64,000 bases of DNA. Source: Filosporella fistucella. Taxonomy: Eukaryota > Ascomycota > Leotiomycetes > Helotiales. The DNA lies in the NCBI GenBank assembly GCA_030077755.1, contig JAQJZZ010000014.1, forward strand, positions 1,736,001 through 1,800,000, written 5' to 3'. Below, in pieces: positions 45,726 through 57,148 of the stretch. Numbering within the stretch: position 1 is the stretch's first letter; each line of letters starts with the position of its first letter. Made by a program: the position numbers and the translations under genes. The notes under the pieces were generated by a model. That model was given only the letters and a program-made list of their open reading frames with translations. It made no database searches and had not been told where the DNA came from.

Positions 45726-47546
45726 TCAAATCACCTCGTCCCACATCAACCTAATACTTTCAGGATTTTTCATTTGCAGTGTAATTTCCAACTTTGAATC
45801 ATCAACCGAAGTTTGCACTCTCCTCATGGCATCATTCATTGTCTCTCCTTCCTCTACAAGCGGTACAACTCGATGCTTTCGAAATAGCTTTGCCATTACT
45901 GCCACAAACTCAACCTGTGCAAACTTTTTGCCTGGACAAACTCGGGGGCCACTTGACCATGGAATATACACACCAGGTGCTGGCTGCAATAGTTCCTCGC
46001 TCTCAAGAGGCGATGCGGGGTTGCCTGGAATGATCCAGCGTTCTGGTTTCCATACCAAAGCGTCCGGTCCCCAGTATCGAGGCCAAGTATTAAGAGCAAT
46101 GATGCTTAGAGTGACGTATGTGTCAGGGGGAAATGTGTATTCTTTGTTGGATATATTCAGTGTCGACGGTGTGCTTCCTGTATGTCGTGGGATCAGGATG
46201 ACAGGGCCATACAAGCGAAGAGATTCGTACTTTCGAGATTAGCTAGTCACACCTCCCCATAGCTTAGGGATAAGCTTACCATCACTGCAAGGCATCTCTT
46301 CATCTTCGGGTACAGTGCCTCGTACTCATCCTCTTCTATTTCCTTCTCCCGTCCGAAGACATGATCCAATTCTTCCCTTATCCAATCTTGCAGCTTCGGA
46401 TTGATTGCCAGCAGATGAATCGCATAAGCCAATACCCCAGCAGTTGTATCATGTCCAGCAAAGTTATAAATAAAAAGATTGCCGTAGATCTCCTCATCCG
46501 TAAGGCTGTTCCGTGAACTTTTATCTCCTTGCGCTGCTCGAACAAGTGCACTCAATAAATTATCCTTCCCAGGATCGCGATTACCAATTGTCGATTTCTC
46601 TTCCTCCACCATTTCTACCATGTACTTTTTGAATTCTACAATTGCATTCTTTACTTCGATCGCATTGCGTGGAAGAAAAAATGTTGGTATGCCAGTAGAT
46701 ATCAGAAAGATCGTGGTGAACAAATTTGCAAGAACGATTCGAAGAGAATCTTTGTAAGATAGAGTATGGCAATTTGCGAGTTTTGTCAATCCACCATCGA
46801 ATGCGTACGTTTTACCTAGACCGGCTGATGTGAGAACATGAAGTGCCAGTGTCATAGTGTCTGCCTTGACTTGATTGATGCCTTTCCGGCTTGCAGTGAG
46901 CCAGGATCTCAACATGCCAGCTGCTTGTGTTGTTGATTCTTTCCACACCAGCTTGCTATTTCTTTCATTAAATGGAGGAGTCGTGAGACGCCGATGACGT
47001 TGCCATGCTTCTCCATCTCTGTAGAATAGTCAGAATAATAGATGGAAAATGGGAAATAATTTCCCAAAAATGTGCTTGCGAATAATCTTCGAGACCCCTT
47101 AACTAAATATGGCACTGGACTTACGTGGTATCGACATTAGGACCAAAAATCTCCAGAGGTTGATACATCCCAGCCGGCTGTGGAAAATCACCTCTTCGCA
47201 TCAGGATATCATTTACCCCTTCAGCATCCGCGACAACGACCTGGACTTCAGAAGGAGTAACAATTATAAAAGCTGGTCCATATTGCTCATGAAGCTGAAA
47301 TTTGTCTGTAAAGAAGGCCCTAAACCCTGTATATCTTGTCCAGCTGCCGAGGCCGAGTGGGAGTCGTGCAAAGATCGGTCCGAGCTGCATTCCGGCAAGC
47401 GTCCATACCGTGCTTTGCATACCAACTGGGCTGTAGATGATCGGGAGACCAATTTTGCGCGCTTTCTGGTAGTTGATAAAGGATGTGGCGATTGGGGAGA
47501 GCAGAACAGCAACCAAAGTGGCTGTGATCAAAAGGAGGAACGCCAT
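45726..47546 (-). CDS. cytochrome P450 monooxygenase
   Basis: Microsomal haem-thiolate monooxygenase, 554 residues, from three exons (47125-47546, 46280-47018, 45726-46229) that join in phase. An N-terminal hydrophobic anchor (LLLITATLVAVLLSPIATSF) is followed by a basic/Pro hinge region. The C-helix region is DGEAWQRHRRLTTPPFNER. The I-helix has the oxygen-activating NFAGHDTTAG. The K-helix ExxR is YESLR, split off at the start of exon 3. The PERW motif is WKPERW, and the haem loop is PWSSGPRVCPGKKFAQVEF with Cys near 485. Trp replaces the usual Phe at the loop start, which is seen in other fungal P450s. All key residues are present. The substrate is unknown. It ends only about 0.5 kb from the transposon. 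Confidence 0.92.
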
Positions 47547-48248
47547 GCTTGAAATTTGTTGCTATGAGAAAAGGTGATATATTTTACGCTGATGAAGGTA
47601 CCGAACGTGTTCTCTACTGCTATCTAAAGTCGGAGCAAGCAGAAGTGAGGTGAAAGCAATTATTTTTGTTGATGTTATTTCGGGAATTGCCTTTCATTCT
47701 ATCTGTCTCACGTTGCACAAGGGAGCATTAGCAGGGTTGCAGCTTCGGCTAGTACGCTTTCATGTAGGATGAGCAGCGGCATCACAGACTACTGCCGCCA
47801 ATCACAACTCACTATATTCCTTGATAAGCCGAATACGATCTGTCACAAACAACCACCAGGATCTGCTCAAATTCATGCCTTCGATATTAATTAAAATGGG
47901 AAAACAAGTCGCAACTCATGGGAGGATCATGTGAGGATGCTGCCCCGCGAAGGCGATACCATTGTCACCTTAAGTTCATTGCTTTCATCAACATTTTTCT
48001 TCATATATGGGAAGAAGCAACAAGCCAAGATATAGTCAATAACCTCAGTAATTCTAAATTATTGCCCACCTACACTTTACTGAGATTGCAAGTGATTGAT
48101 CTTTCCGTTGACCTCCTCCTAGCATGTCATGTGCTCGCTTACCCAAAAAGGGGCGGAAAGTGGGTCTCCAACGTGTCATCTTATGGCGTTCATCTCACTT
48201 TGCAGTAACTTCAGCTGTTTCCACAATTGGCTTCTCCAAATGTCAGTT
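47547..48248. other. intergenic, promoter of the P450 gene
   Basis: A 0.7-kb spacer between the P450 start and the 3' end of the sugar transporter gene, both on the minus strand. I see no coding frame with family similarity. Confidence 0.45.
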
Positions 48249-50159
48249 TTATTCATACAAAATTTCTGGCAAGAATATCCTTACCTCGTCATCCCCGTGG
48301 CCTTTCTCAGTTGAGAGAACTCTGCTGAGCTTCTCCTCGTGTCTGAGTGGCCCAACACAGACATACTTGCGGAACTTCCGGGCTGGCAACTTTTCTTCGA
48401 ACTACACGAACACGAATAAATTAGCTCTGGGATTTGGAAATGTAGGTTCAGGCTTACCATCTCATCAATTTCTTCCAGCTTTCGTCCCTTGACTTCCGGA
48501 AGGAAGAAAAATACCCAGGCGGCAGTGATGATTGAAGATGGAAACCAAATGAATCCATATCGTGGTCCCCAATCCAGTGACTGAGGATTGATGAAGTATG
48601 GAGCAGTGAACTGAGTAAGCCATGCCATAAAAAAGCCGATTGCTGCGGCAAGACCAAACGTGTAACTTCGAAGTCGTTGAGACGGCATCTCACCTCCGGT
48701 CAACCAAGCATACGGAGCGACACAACCCTACAGACTGTTAACCAAGTTTCTTTACCAAAGGTATTATTCAATCTGGGTACTTACATTGTAGCTTGCCATA
48801 TAAAGACAAGTCAATGCGACAATGACTCGTCCAGTAGACTTTGTTCCTGGATTCTTGTGATAACAAATTGCGATGATCAATTGAAGGAAACCGCAAACAG
48901 TAAGTCCAGTCATGAGGAGGACACGACGGCGACCGTAGCGGACGACGATCAAGGAGTTCGTGACAAGAGCGATAAGACCAATGGCACTGAGAACACAACT
49001 CATGCCGAAAGGATTTGCAACATGTGCCATCGTAAAGAAATATGCCTTGTACGCTGTCATAGTATTAGCTTTGAAATACGAAAGGCTCCAAACAATCCAA
49101 GAAAGTCCTCACCAATAATGAACATAGAACCAGTAGCAGCTTGTGCTGTAAGACCGCAGATCGCGATGATAGTCCTTCTGCGATCAATTGGATTCTTAAA
49201 GACATCCAAGATTCCTACACCACTGCTAAGTTCCTTCTCTCTTTCAATGGCGGCACAAATGATGGCTGCTTCATCCTCGACATCTGCACCGTCCGGTCGT
49301 AAAATTGCGAGAGATTTCACACCCTCCTCCCGTCGACCTTGCAACAGCAGCCACTATCGACGAAGTCAGTCTTTTGTCTTTGGATTTTGATTGGTACAAT
49401 AGTGGGTAAGTAGCGATTACTTACACGCGGAGATTCTGGAATGAAAAACAATCCAACAGTAATGAAACATGGAACAACGTAGATCACACCCAATGGGATG
49501 AGGTATGCACTCTTTCCTGGCCTCTTAGCTGTCGCCCAATCCACGATCGTCCCAATGAGTGTTCCCTAAGAATTTTTAGCATTGTGATTTCGGCGAAATG
49601 CTTCGATGGTACCCACGAAGGATGTTCCGAATTGAAATGTTGTCAGAAAAAGACCCCGGTACTTGGCCGGACTACTCTCTTGGATGTAGAGTTGAGCGAA
49701 CGTCATGAATAACCCGTTTGCCAATCCATTTATAAATCTTCCAACATATAAAACATTGATGTTTATCGTGGTCATCATAATAATATCGGATACGAAACAC
49801 AAGATACATCCAAGCCAGAGGCAATGCTTTCGGCCCAACTTGATCGCCAAAAATCCAGCGCTACCAGAACTGATGAAGGCACCAAGTGTCATCAACGATG
49901 AGATAAGCTGCTGTCTAGTCGTGTTGATATTCCATCCTAGCGCTGTCTTTGGTGCTCTAAAACCAAATACCTAAGTACTGATTAGAAGTGCTGAAAATGA
50001 GTGGTAGAGCAAACCTACTTGGAGAAATCCTTTCATAGCCTGCAATCCTCCGATCAAACCAAAATCGACACCATACTGAAATGATGCCAATGTAACAATC
50101 GCGCAAGCAAAAAACACGCGCCTATTGGCGGAAATTGTGTCTTTGTCGATTTCCACCAT
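48249..50159 (-). CDS. MFS sugar porter
   Basis: Twelve-helix sugar:proton symporter of the sugar porter family at the plasma membrane. Exons (about 50019-50159, 49617-49970, 49425-49565, 49112-49353 and further pieces down to about 48249) join to roughly 520 residues. Landmarks in order are QYGVDFGLIGGLQAMKGF in helix 1, GFLAIKLGRKHCLWLG, then FINGLANGLFMTFAQLYIQE, the helix-6 motif FIPESPRWLL, and VVRYGRRRVLL. The final helices include CVAPYAWLTGGEMPSQRLRS and the exit motif PEVKGRKLEEIDEM; Val stands where most relatives have Thr (PETKG). A short last exon (FEEKLPARKF) ends with TAA at 48249-48251; a further intron at GACGAG/GTAAGG is possible. No break is visible. The specific sugar is unknown. 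Confidence 0.88.
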
Positions 50160-52688
50160 GATTGCTGGAGGGAAGAGAACAGATGTCTGGAATGTCGCTT
50201 CTCAAGAGGGTCTCTGTCCATTTCCTACATGAAGAAATGCCTGAGTATCTATAAGAAATAGATTTGAATCTTGGCAGTCAGAAACAATCCACCGGTTGAT
50301 GGTATTGAGCAATTAGGCATCTGCCGAATGGATGTTGACCGCCGTGTCCAACATTTCATTGGGGCCCCACGTTTCGAGGGTGCTATATGCTCTTGGCTGA
50401 ACGCCCCCGAGTATAAAGCCAAGCATTAACCCCTCTAAATCCCGTCCTTGCTCGTGGGTAACAATTGCCAATTGTTGGTCACATTGTGGTGGTTGCCATA
50501 TTGGAATAGAGCTCCGAAGCCTTTTGCCACTAAGCAATATACGGCTTTTAAACCGGAGAATTGTGAATGGATGGGGAGACGACAAAAGGCAGTTGGTTGT
50601 ACCAAAATATTAAATGGTTGGAGACTTGAAGATGTGATTGAAAGCGAGAAAGCTGGCTGAGTATGCAGGAAGGGAGCAGATTGTCAGTATTAGCTTTTCA
50701 ATCTAGATCTTTCACAAGGAATCTGAAGATCCTTTGTGCTATCGGAACAATCCTGACTCAGTTTCCCATCTCGAAGATCACTTGCCGATGTAATAATTAT
50801 TGATGTTGGTGAATATGGCTGTGGGGCATGCAACGTGGGGCTTTGCCAGGATGGAATTCGATTTGGCAAAAGGCTTGTATATTTGCAGAATGTCGGGGAG
50901 GATTATTGGACAGTGAAGTTGCATCGGTTTACCCCGGAAAAATCCAACAATATCGGATTCGTTCAGCCGAGCTCTACTGTCTTGACTGTGTCTTCAGCAT
51001 GCCGCTGTGGATGCGGGGTAAGGGGTTCCCCATGCAAGTGTCAACCCCAGCCCCCAACCTCCAACAGCTCTCCCCGCACGCCTCCACGAGCTACCTTGCC
51101 CTACCTTACCTAACCTTACCTAACCTTAGGTAGGTATGCTGCACCGAATCGAGACACAAAATTACTTCGATATCACTATGTGGGTGCTCGAGTTTTGTCA
51201 CCGACAGTGAATCCGAGCCGATTTATAGCTACAGCGTGGCTTGCAAGCGCCCAAGGATTTTCGGTTAATTCAGGGGTACTGTACTAGTTAGACAGACATT
51301 GCAGCACAATGTAAGATGTGATAAAGGAACATATGAGGCTGAACAATACTATTCCCAAAATCAATTGGGCCACCATCTAGGAATACTTGTTCGAAGATTC
51401 CAGCTCTGAACCACACGAGCCTTGTCTCGTAGCGATTCAGCAAGAATACCGCTCGCGCAGGATCCATTGTCTGGATATTTACTTGTGGATCTTGTACCCC
51501 AGAGTGTATCAGGAAGTAGTTGCAAGACAAGTAACTGTAATACTAACCCTCCTCACAATCAGTTTGTCTTCTCTGGTCTTAAAATATATGAAATGACAAA
51601 GGCGGGAAAGACTACGACTCCGGAGACAAGTCTCACAAAGAACTGCGACAAATTTGCGTCAACAAGAGGTTGTGCCTCAATAATAGAATATTTCCAAAAA
51701 CTTGCGAGTCATAACTTATACAGGAGACAGAGCGGAGGTGATTGGATTTGAGCAATGCTGGACATGGGCAAGTCGAGAACATGAGCAGAAAGGTCATGTC
51801 CAGGCTGTCAAGCATGGTTGTAGCAATTATTTGCTCAAATCGGCGGGAGTGTGGTTGTAATCTTCGGATCCGCGACACAGGTTACTTTTTCGTCTGCTCA
51901 TGGATTCCCAATTACTAGCAAAATCTCCAAGAGCTGAACCATCCATAGTATGTAAGCGTTGTTTCCGGTGGGTATGGGTACCTCCGTTCCATCCAAATAT
52001 ATCATCATAGTGGCTGAATTAAATCTACCTTCGTATTGGACATCCGAGCTGTCTGTTGTAAGTAAAAGCTAGTATTCGATTTCCAGGAAACAATCTCTTG
52101 GGCTGGTCTTCCTGAATGCTTCGCACACATAGTAAGCTGACTGGCCTCTGGCCATCCAGATATATCAATCGGAGCTATTCTCCTGTCCATATATCTAAGC
52201 GGTTACCGTTGTGAAACTTCCATTACAGCAGACAGTCGACATCGTGTTAAGTTTGACTTATAGAAAATACTGCCTTGAAGCCAATCTTCCACTTCGAGTC
52301 CCAGTCATCCTCGTCGATTTGCCACTCGAGTTTTCCTGCGCGTCGTTAGCATATTGAGCCAACTTGAAATAGCTTCAGAATAACCTTCTAAGTCCTGCTA
52401 GCTGCCGAAGCTTTTAACTGAGTATATATCCTGAGATCGAGACCCCATTGCTGAGACCACTTGTTTTTCTGCGCACCCACGAACAATATGGAGGATTTCG
52501 AGTGCCCTTTTAGACCACGAGGCTGAACGCAGGAGAATGAATCTACTGTATAGGGGTCAATTAAGCGAAGATGAAGCAGGAAGTTCGCCAAGTCTTCGAA
52601 CTTCCCTCCTCTCTTCTTGAGAAGATCGAGCACCCAAAAAATCTCTTTCTGAAAAAAAGCCCGAACGAGAAAGAGCCATCTCTGCACC
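50160..52688. other. 2.5-kb intergenic region, no supported gene
   Basis: Only short frames without family similarity. A direct repeat of ACCTTACCTA / ACCTTACCTA lies at 51103-51130, followed by its inverse AGGTAGGTA. The first few hundred bases are the promoter of the sugar porter gene. Confidence 0.5.
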
Positions 52689-53040
52689 ATGTCTGCTGTG
52701 GCCTCCTCTGCGCTCCCAAGTGGCTCGTCTTCGGGCGGGCAAGCTCCTGCACCTCCACCACCAGTCCCAGGCCGAAGACAATGCCCACATTGACCAACGG
52801 TCTGCGGAGACCAATCTGCTTTTACGAAGCACATCAAGAAGTGCACAACCAGCAAGGGCCGATCTCGTGCCCGCGAGGGTGCGGACGGACCTTCGCCCAA
52901 ACATCTACAGAAAATCGACACGTTCGGGAAGACCATGACAACCGGTACAATCACCAATGTCCCAATTATCCTCGGCGCTTCGCTCGTGCTGATAATTTAG
53001 CCAGCCACCGGCCATCCATTGAAGAAGGAGAGGAGAGATC
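52689..53040 (+). pseudogene. broken small C2H2 zinc-finger gene
   Basis: An ATG-started frame gives a Ser/Ala/Pro-rich leader (SAVASSALPSGSSSGG, APPPPVPG), then CPH followed by a TGA where a second Cys would fit, then TVCGDQSAFTKHIKKC. After a frame change near 52850 the zinc-finger pattern resumes: CPRGCGRTFAQTSTENRHVREDH, then NYPRRFARADNLASH. The last finger has lost its first Cys pattern in part. The layout (leader, then three fingers) matches the gene at 53572, so the two look like tandem paralogues. With one stop and one frameshift this copy is probably dead. Confidence 0.55.
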
Positions 53041-53571
53041 TGGGTTGGGTGGGTCAGTGGAAAGGGCAAGATAGGACCGGGAAGGAACAGGAGCAGCACT
53101 GGTGGCTTCGGGATGAAGCACCAGAATGGAAGATATTGACTCCTGACCAACATTGTGCTTTAATTGTGCCAGTGGTACTGCCCCTCTGGTATATTTTGAC
53201 AATTGTCCTATGATACTAAACGACTATACTGTTTTGAAGCTCCTATACACCCTCAGACGTTGTAGATCTTGCATTGGTCTGCCCTCAATAATACGACAAA
53301 CATGTAGTATAGCAGATGTCAATTGGTAGACTCGTCTCTCCTGAAAGAGTATACAAGCCCAAGATCCTTATCAGCCTCAAGCAAGGTTGATTCTGATACA
53401 GACTTGGGGTAGGTAAACGAGGTTGTAGATCGTGACATTAGGAGGACCTTCTCGTGCCAACCTTCTCTCTTCGCCCACACATCACACAACAACGATTGTT
53501 GTTGATACCAAAAGCCAATCTACCACCAGAAGAAAAAGAATCATCCCACCAACTTCAATACCAATACTACC

Positions 53572-53898
53572 ATGTCGTCCGCCGTCGTTGCCTCTGCGGG
53601 CTCTGCTGGTTCCAGCGACCCACCTCCACCAGTAGGACACACCTGCAGTATCTGCCTTCGGGTCTTTGGGTCCGCCAGTGCGTTGAAAAAACACCGGAAA
53701 CAAGCTCACGGTGTCGCGGGTTCCTTCCACTGCCCAGCTATCCCACCTTGCGGAGAAACCTTCTTCAGCCAAGGCGTTTCCAATCGGCATAGGAACTTTG
53801 TGCACCTGGGCATTCGCCCTCATACCTGCCTCATCTGCGGTACAAGTTATGAGCGTTCGAAAGACCTCGAAAACAACCGTCAAACTCAGGGCTATTGA
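53572..53898 (+). CDS. small C2H2 zinc-finger protein
   Basis: A 108-codon uninterrupted frame starting at ATG after CAATACTACC. The leader (SSAVVASAGSAGSSDPPPPV) is followed by finger 1 (CSICLRVFGSASALKKHRKQAH) and finger 2 (CPAIPPCGETFFSQGVSNRH, then RNFVH). Finger 3 starts CLICGTSYERSKDLE, but the expected zinc-binding His residues are replaced (ENNRQTQG), and the protein stops soon after. So two of three fingers are complete. It is probably a nuclear nucleic-acid-binding protein, or a recently truncated one; the parent gene may have been longer. Its closest relation is the broken copy about 0.9 kb upstream. Confidence 0.6.
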   Translation: MSSAVVASAGSAGSSDPPPPVGHTCSICLRVFGSASALKKHRKQAHGVAGSFHCPAIPPCGETFFSQGVSNRHRNFVHLGIRPHTCLICGTSYERSKDLENNRQTQGY

Positions 53899-56800
53899 GC
53901 GAGAGAGAGGGGGGAAGAGAGACAAGGGACGATGGATGAGGGGACGAGATAGATTGGGAGATTAGGAAGTGAGCAGGGGCGAGAGAGAAGGAGGGAGATT
54001 GATAGCCTTTGGCTTGACGAGCCAATTGAGGGACTTTTACAACCTGATATATGATTTATATGGCTTCTACTTGACAGTGACAGCTCGAAGCGGCCTACTA
54101 ACGAAGGACAATGGAACGGCCGCGACTGGCTATGGCTTTCATAGACAGCGGTAGAGCCAATAATCTACAAAGACTGAGCGCCTGGAAGCAGCTCGACGAA
54201 CCGGTAGAACAACAAGCAGTGCCCTCGGCAGTTACTGGGACATATACATATGTCACAGTTGGAATGTATGGGACATCAGAAGCAGCACATTTAGTACTGC
54301 TGACAAGGGAAATATAGACCACATAACAAGTAGAACGAGAGCACAACAGCAACATATTATATACTAAGGGTGAGAGGAAGTCCTCGAGATCCCGGCCAGC
54401 TAATCACTCGTTGAATCTCCTAAATCATGTTGTATAGCTGGAAACAGTTACATGTTCCAAACATCTTGGAAAGTATCAAGCATGGTACTGAAACTGACCA
54501 CTATTGAACTCCCTCCAGAATCAAGTAGATCCTTGCTAACAACATCTATCCCCAGACGCGGAAGGACGATAACCAGATCAACTGAACATCGCAGAGAGGG
54601 AAAATATCTACTGACACGAATGGGACTATAGATCAAGCACAAACATATACACAGCACGAGTTATGAAATTATGAATGGGATATCGAAACTTAAACTCGAG
54701 AACAATACGAATCTTATGCGGTCAGAGACAGGCAAATTATGCCGAGGCTGAAGACTACCAGGCCAAAGATGCCTCCATGTTCCCTTTTGCGTGGGATGGT
54801 ATATCTCGCACTCACCAAGCGACTTTGTCCGAAAAACCAGTGGACTTTACACTCCTTCACTGTGCAGCGAAGATAATTGCAACCTCAAGACTTCATGGTC
54901 ATCAAGCACAATGAGGTCCGGGACACTTGTCGTCAGTTGAGTCATCTCCTTCATTGGTTGGACGTTCATCGCCACGCCGGTTGTTAACTTCGACTGGTGC
55001 ACCATTGCCGCACTTGCAATACTGGCGCTTCGAAATACACAGGGCAAGCATGTTCGTGTGCCCACTTACCACATTCACGAATAGCAGATCGCAGATCGCC
55101 AACGCTGTAGATTCCCATACCTTATCTCACAAATTCCTTGTCAGCTGATGCTGTGCGGTGAATTGGGCATGAAATTGCTGCTATGGTATGATACACCCGG
55201 CAGAATTGCGACCATATAAAGCTTGCATACAGCTTTGCAAATATTGATCGCAACCGGAGCGCGGAGCAAACGACCAGACTTTCGAAGGATATCGCGACAA
55301 CATAAGCACATGTGCGCAAACCCCCTTAGCAACGAAACACCCATCTTAACAACTCGACGGCAATACATACACCTGTTTGGACAAGCTTTCCATTTGGATT
55401 GGGCCCTCCGTTCTGATGCGTGGAATATTTCCAATGTTTCGCAAACTTGAGTCGTGGCCAAGTGAAGATCGTATGAAATTAAGATCTCAGCTATCCTCTG
55501 TCCATCATTCTGCAGAAGCCACATGGTAGTATTTTGTGCTGGTAACTTCATAGCAGCGGTAAGCAAACTCAATATTGTCTGATATCCAGCTACACAGGCG
55601 TAACAGTTGATCGTGGTTACATTTTCAGAGCAATGGCACTCCGGCCAGATTGTTCTGTGTTTGCACTTTAGCAACATTCCTACTAATGTACGAGGCGCTA
55701 TCTTAACCTCAGAAGCCTTTTGCTAGTTTATATTCCCCAGCATCAGGGATACATACCCGTGGGAGGTGCCATAGAGACCGAGGAACCTTCGACAGATCCC
55801 GGTCTGATATCTACGTTGCGCAAGCTGTCGTGAGTTCATGTCAAGAAGCTGTGACCATGGGTGTTGCCCAAGCGAAACTCCCTCCTCTTAATGAGCATCA
55901 TGGCAGTCTCCAAGCCGAGGGAACTTTGCTGTTTCACTTCTTCAGATTGCAGCTCAATTAAATGTCCAGTTCAGCTGGGGATACGCTTGTGAATGAGTTT
56001 TTGGCATTATCGTCAGTGTTTTGTTCAAAGCGGCAGTGCACGGACCTTGTCATAACTAATTCACGAGCAAAGTCACAGGCTTCCTTTACCTATAGCCCGG
56101 CCTGAAGCAGTGATAATTGCTAAATCTTGTAGGAAAAATCAACGAGTTATGAATTAGACATTCCATCGAAGGACATTTAGAAGATACTTGCATGAAAATT
56201 CCCGAAAATAGGTGGCAGAGTTGGTCTCAAACTGCCAAATTTTAGCACGAGACTGCTTTTGTGGAAGAGCTCTCACAACCAATAAGTATTCATTTCTTCA
56301 TCTTATGGAAAATTCACATCAAATGGTCCAGGGTGCACAGTAGAGCTCGTTCAAATTATGCTCCTCTTGAAAGAGGACATTCTCCTTCAAATCAAGCAGC
56401 TACTTTGAAAGGCAAAAGAAAGGTGAGCATGACGAACACTAATCTCAATCATACTACCATTGTACGGGAGGATGTGAAGGGACAGCCTCTAAATACCTTC
56501 CAAATTCTTCGAAGATGAATAGTATATACATAATATTATGATACACTGTGCAGTGTATGACACATATCTCGATTGATATAAAATGATACTTCTTGGCTTA
56601 GTTTTGGTGTACACTTTTATGCTTTGTCATAAAGAGTGTTTAGAGAATATCTTGAGTTTCCTATTTCAGTATAGAAGAGTATAGATAACCTTCATCGCCG
56701 TGAAGATGACCTCACTTGCCATAGCACTAGCAATGGAGCGAATCTTCCGTGGCGGGCCAGAGGAAGAATACACACGTGACTTCAACTCGGTTCATCACCT

Positions 56801-57148
56801 ACCGAGAATATTTTTCTGGAGAAGCTGGGGCAACATCCTTTTCATGATCTGCAGCACCATATAGCAAGCTTTCAATTAGCCGCAAACTACGCAATTCTTC
56901 CGATACCCGCTGGACCAAAGTTCAAACCTTGTTTACGAAGCCATGCGATCGATGATTGCTGGAATTTCTGGTACCTGGCCCGTTAGTCTGCGGGGTGACT
57001 ATATTTTGGATGAAGCAGAGACCGAGATGTTCTCACTCCAACGTGATGTTACATTTGCTACAAAACATTTTGATATATAGCTAATCCACAGGTCACTTGT
57101 CTCCAAAATGTATTCCAGAAGTACCTGGTCGCCTACCAGTCTCTCAAA
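53899..57148. other. 3.2-kb gene-poor stretch
   Basis: One longer minus-strand frame (listed separately at 55141-55677) and otherwise only short frames. The last 400 bases contain the GH35 promoter. I see no inverted repeats or transposase remains. Confidence 0.45.
55141..55677 (-). CDS. 178-codon Cys-rich open frame, unknown
   Basis: An uninterrupted minus-strand frame with 16 or so cysteines, many in pairs (KCKHRTIWPECHC, NCYACVAGYQ, CPNRCMYC, CLCCRDIL). The first 50 residues faintly recall the C-terminal part of fungal Zn2Cys6 AflR-like regulators, but no DNA-binding cluster is found upstream. It may be a fragment of such a gene, or chance. Confidence is low because no splice partners or homologous motif could be fixed. 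Confidence 0.25.
   Translation of the reverse strand: MLLKCKHRTIWPECHCSENVTTINCYACVAGYQTILSLLTAAMKLPAQNTTMWLLQNDGQRIAEILISYDLHLATTQVCETLEIFHASERRAQSKWKACPNRCMYCRRVVKMGVSLLRGFAHMCLCCRDILRKSGRLLRAPVAINICKAVCKLYMVAILPGVSYHSSNFMPNSPHSIS

Noticed and set aside
52388..52957. 189-codon minus-strand frame
   Set aside because: It lies opposite the broken C2H2 locus and has no family pattern; it is most simply the antisense shadow of Cys/His/Pro-rich coding sequence.
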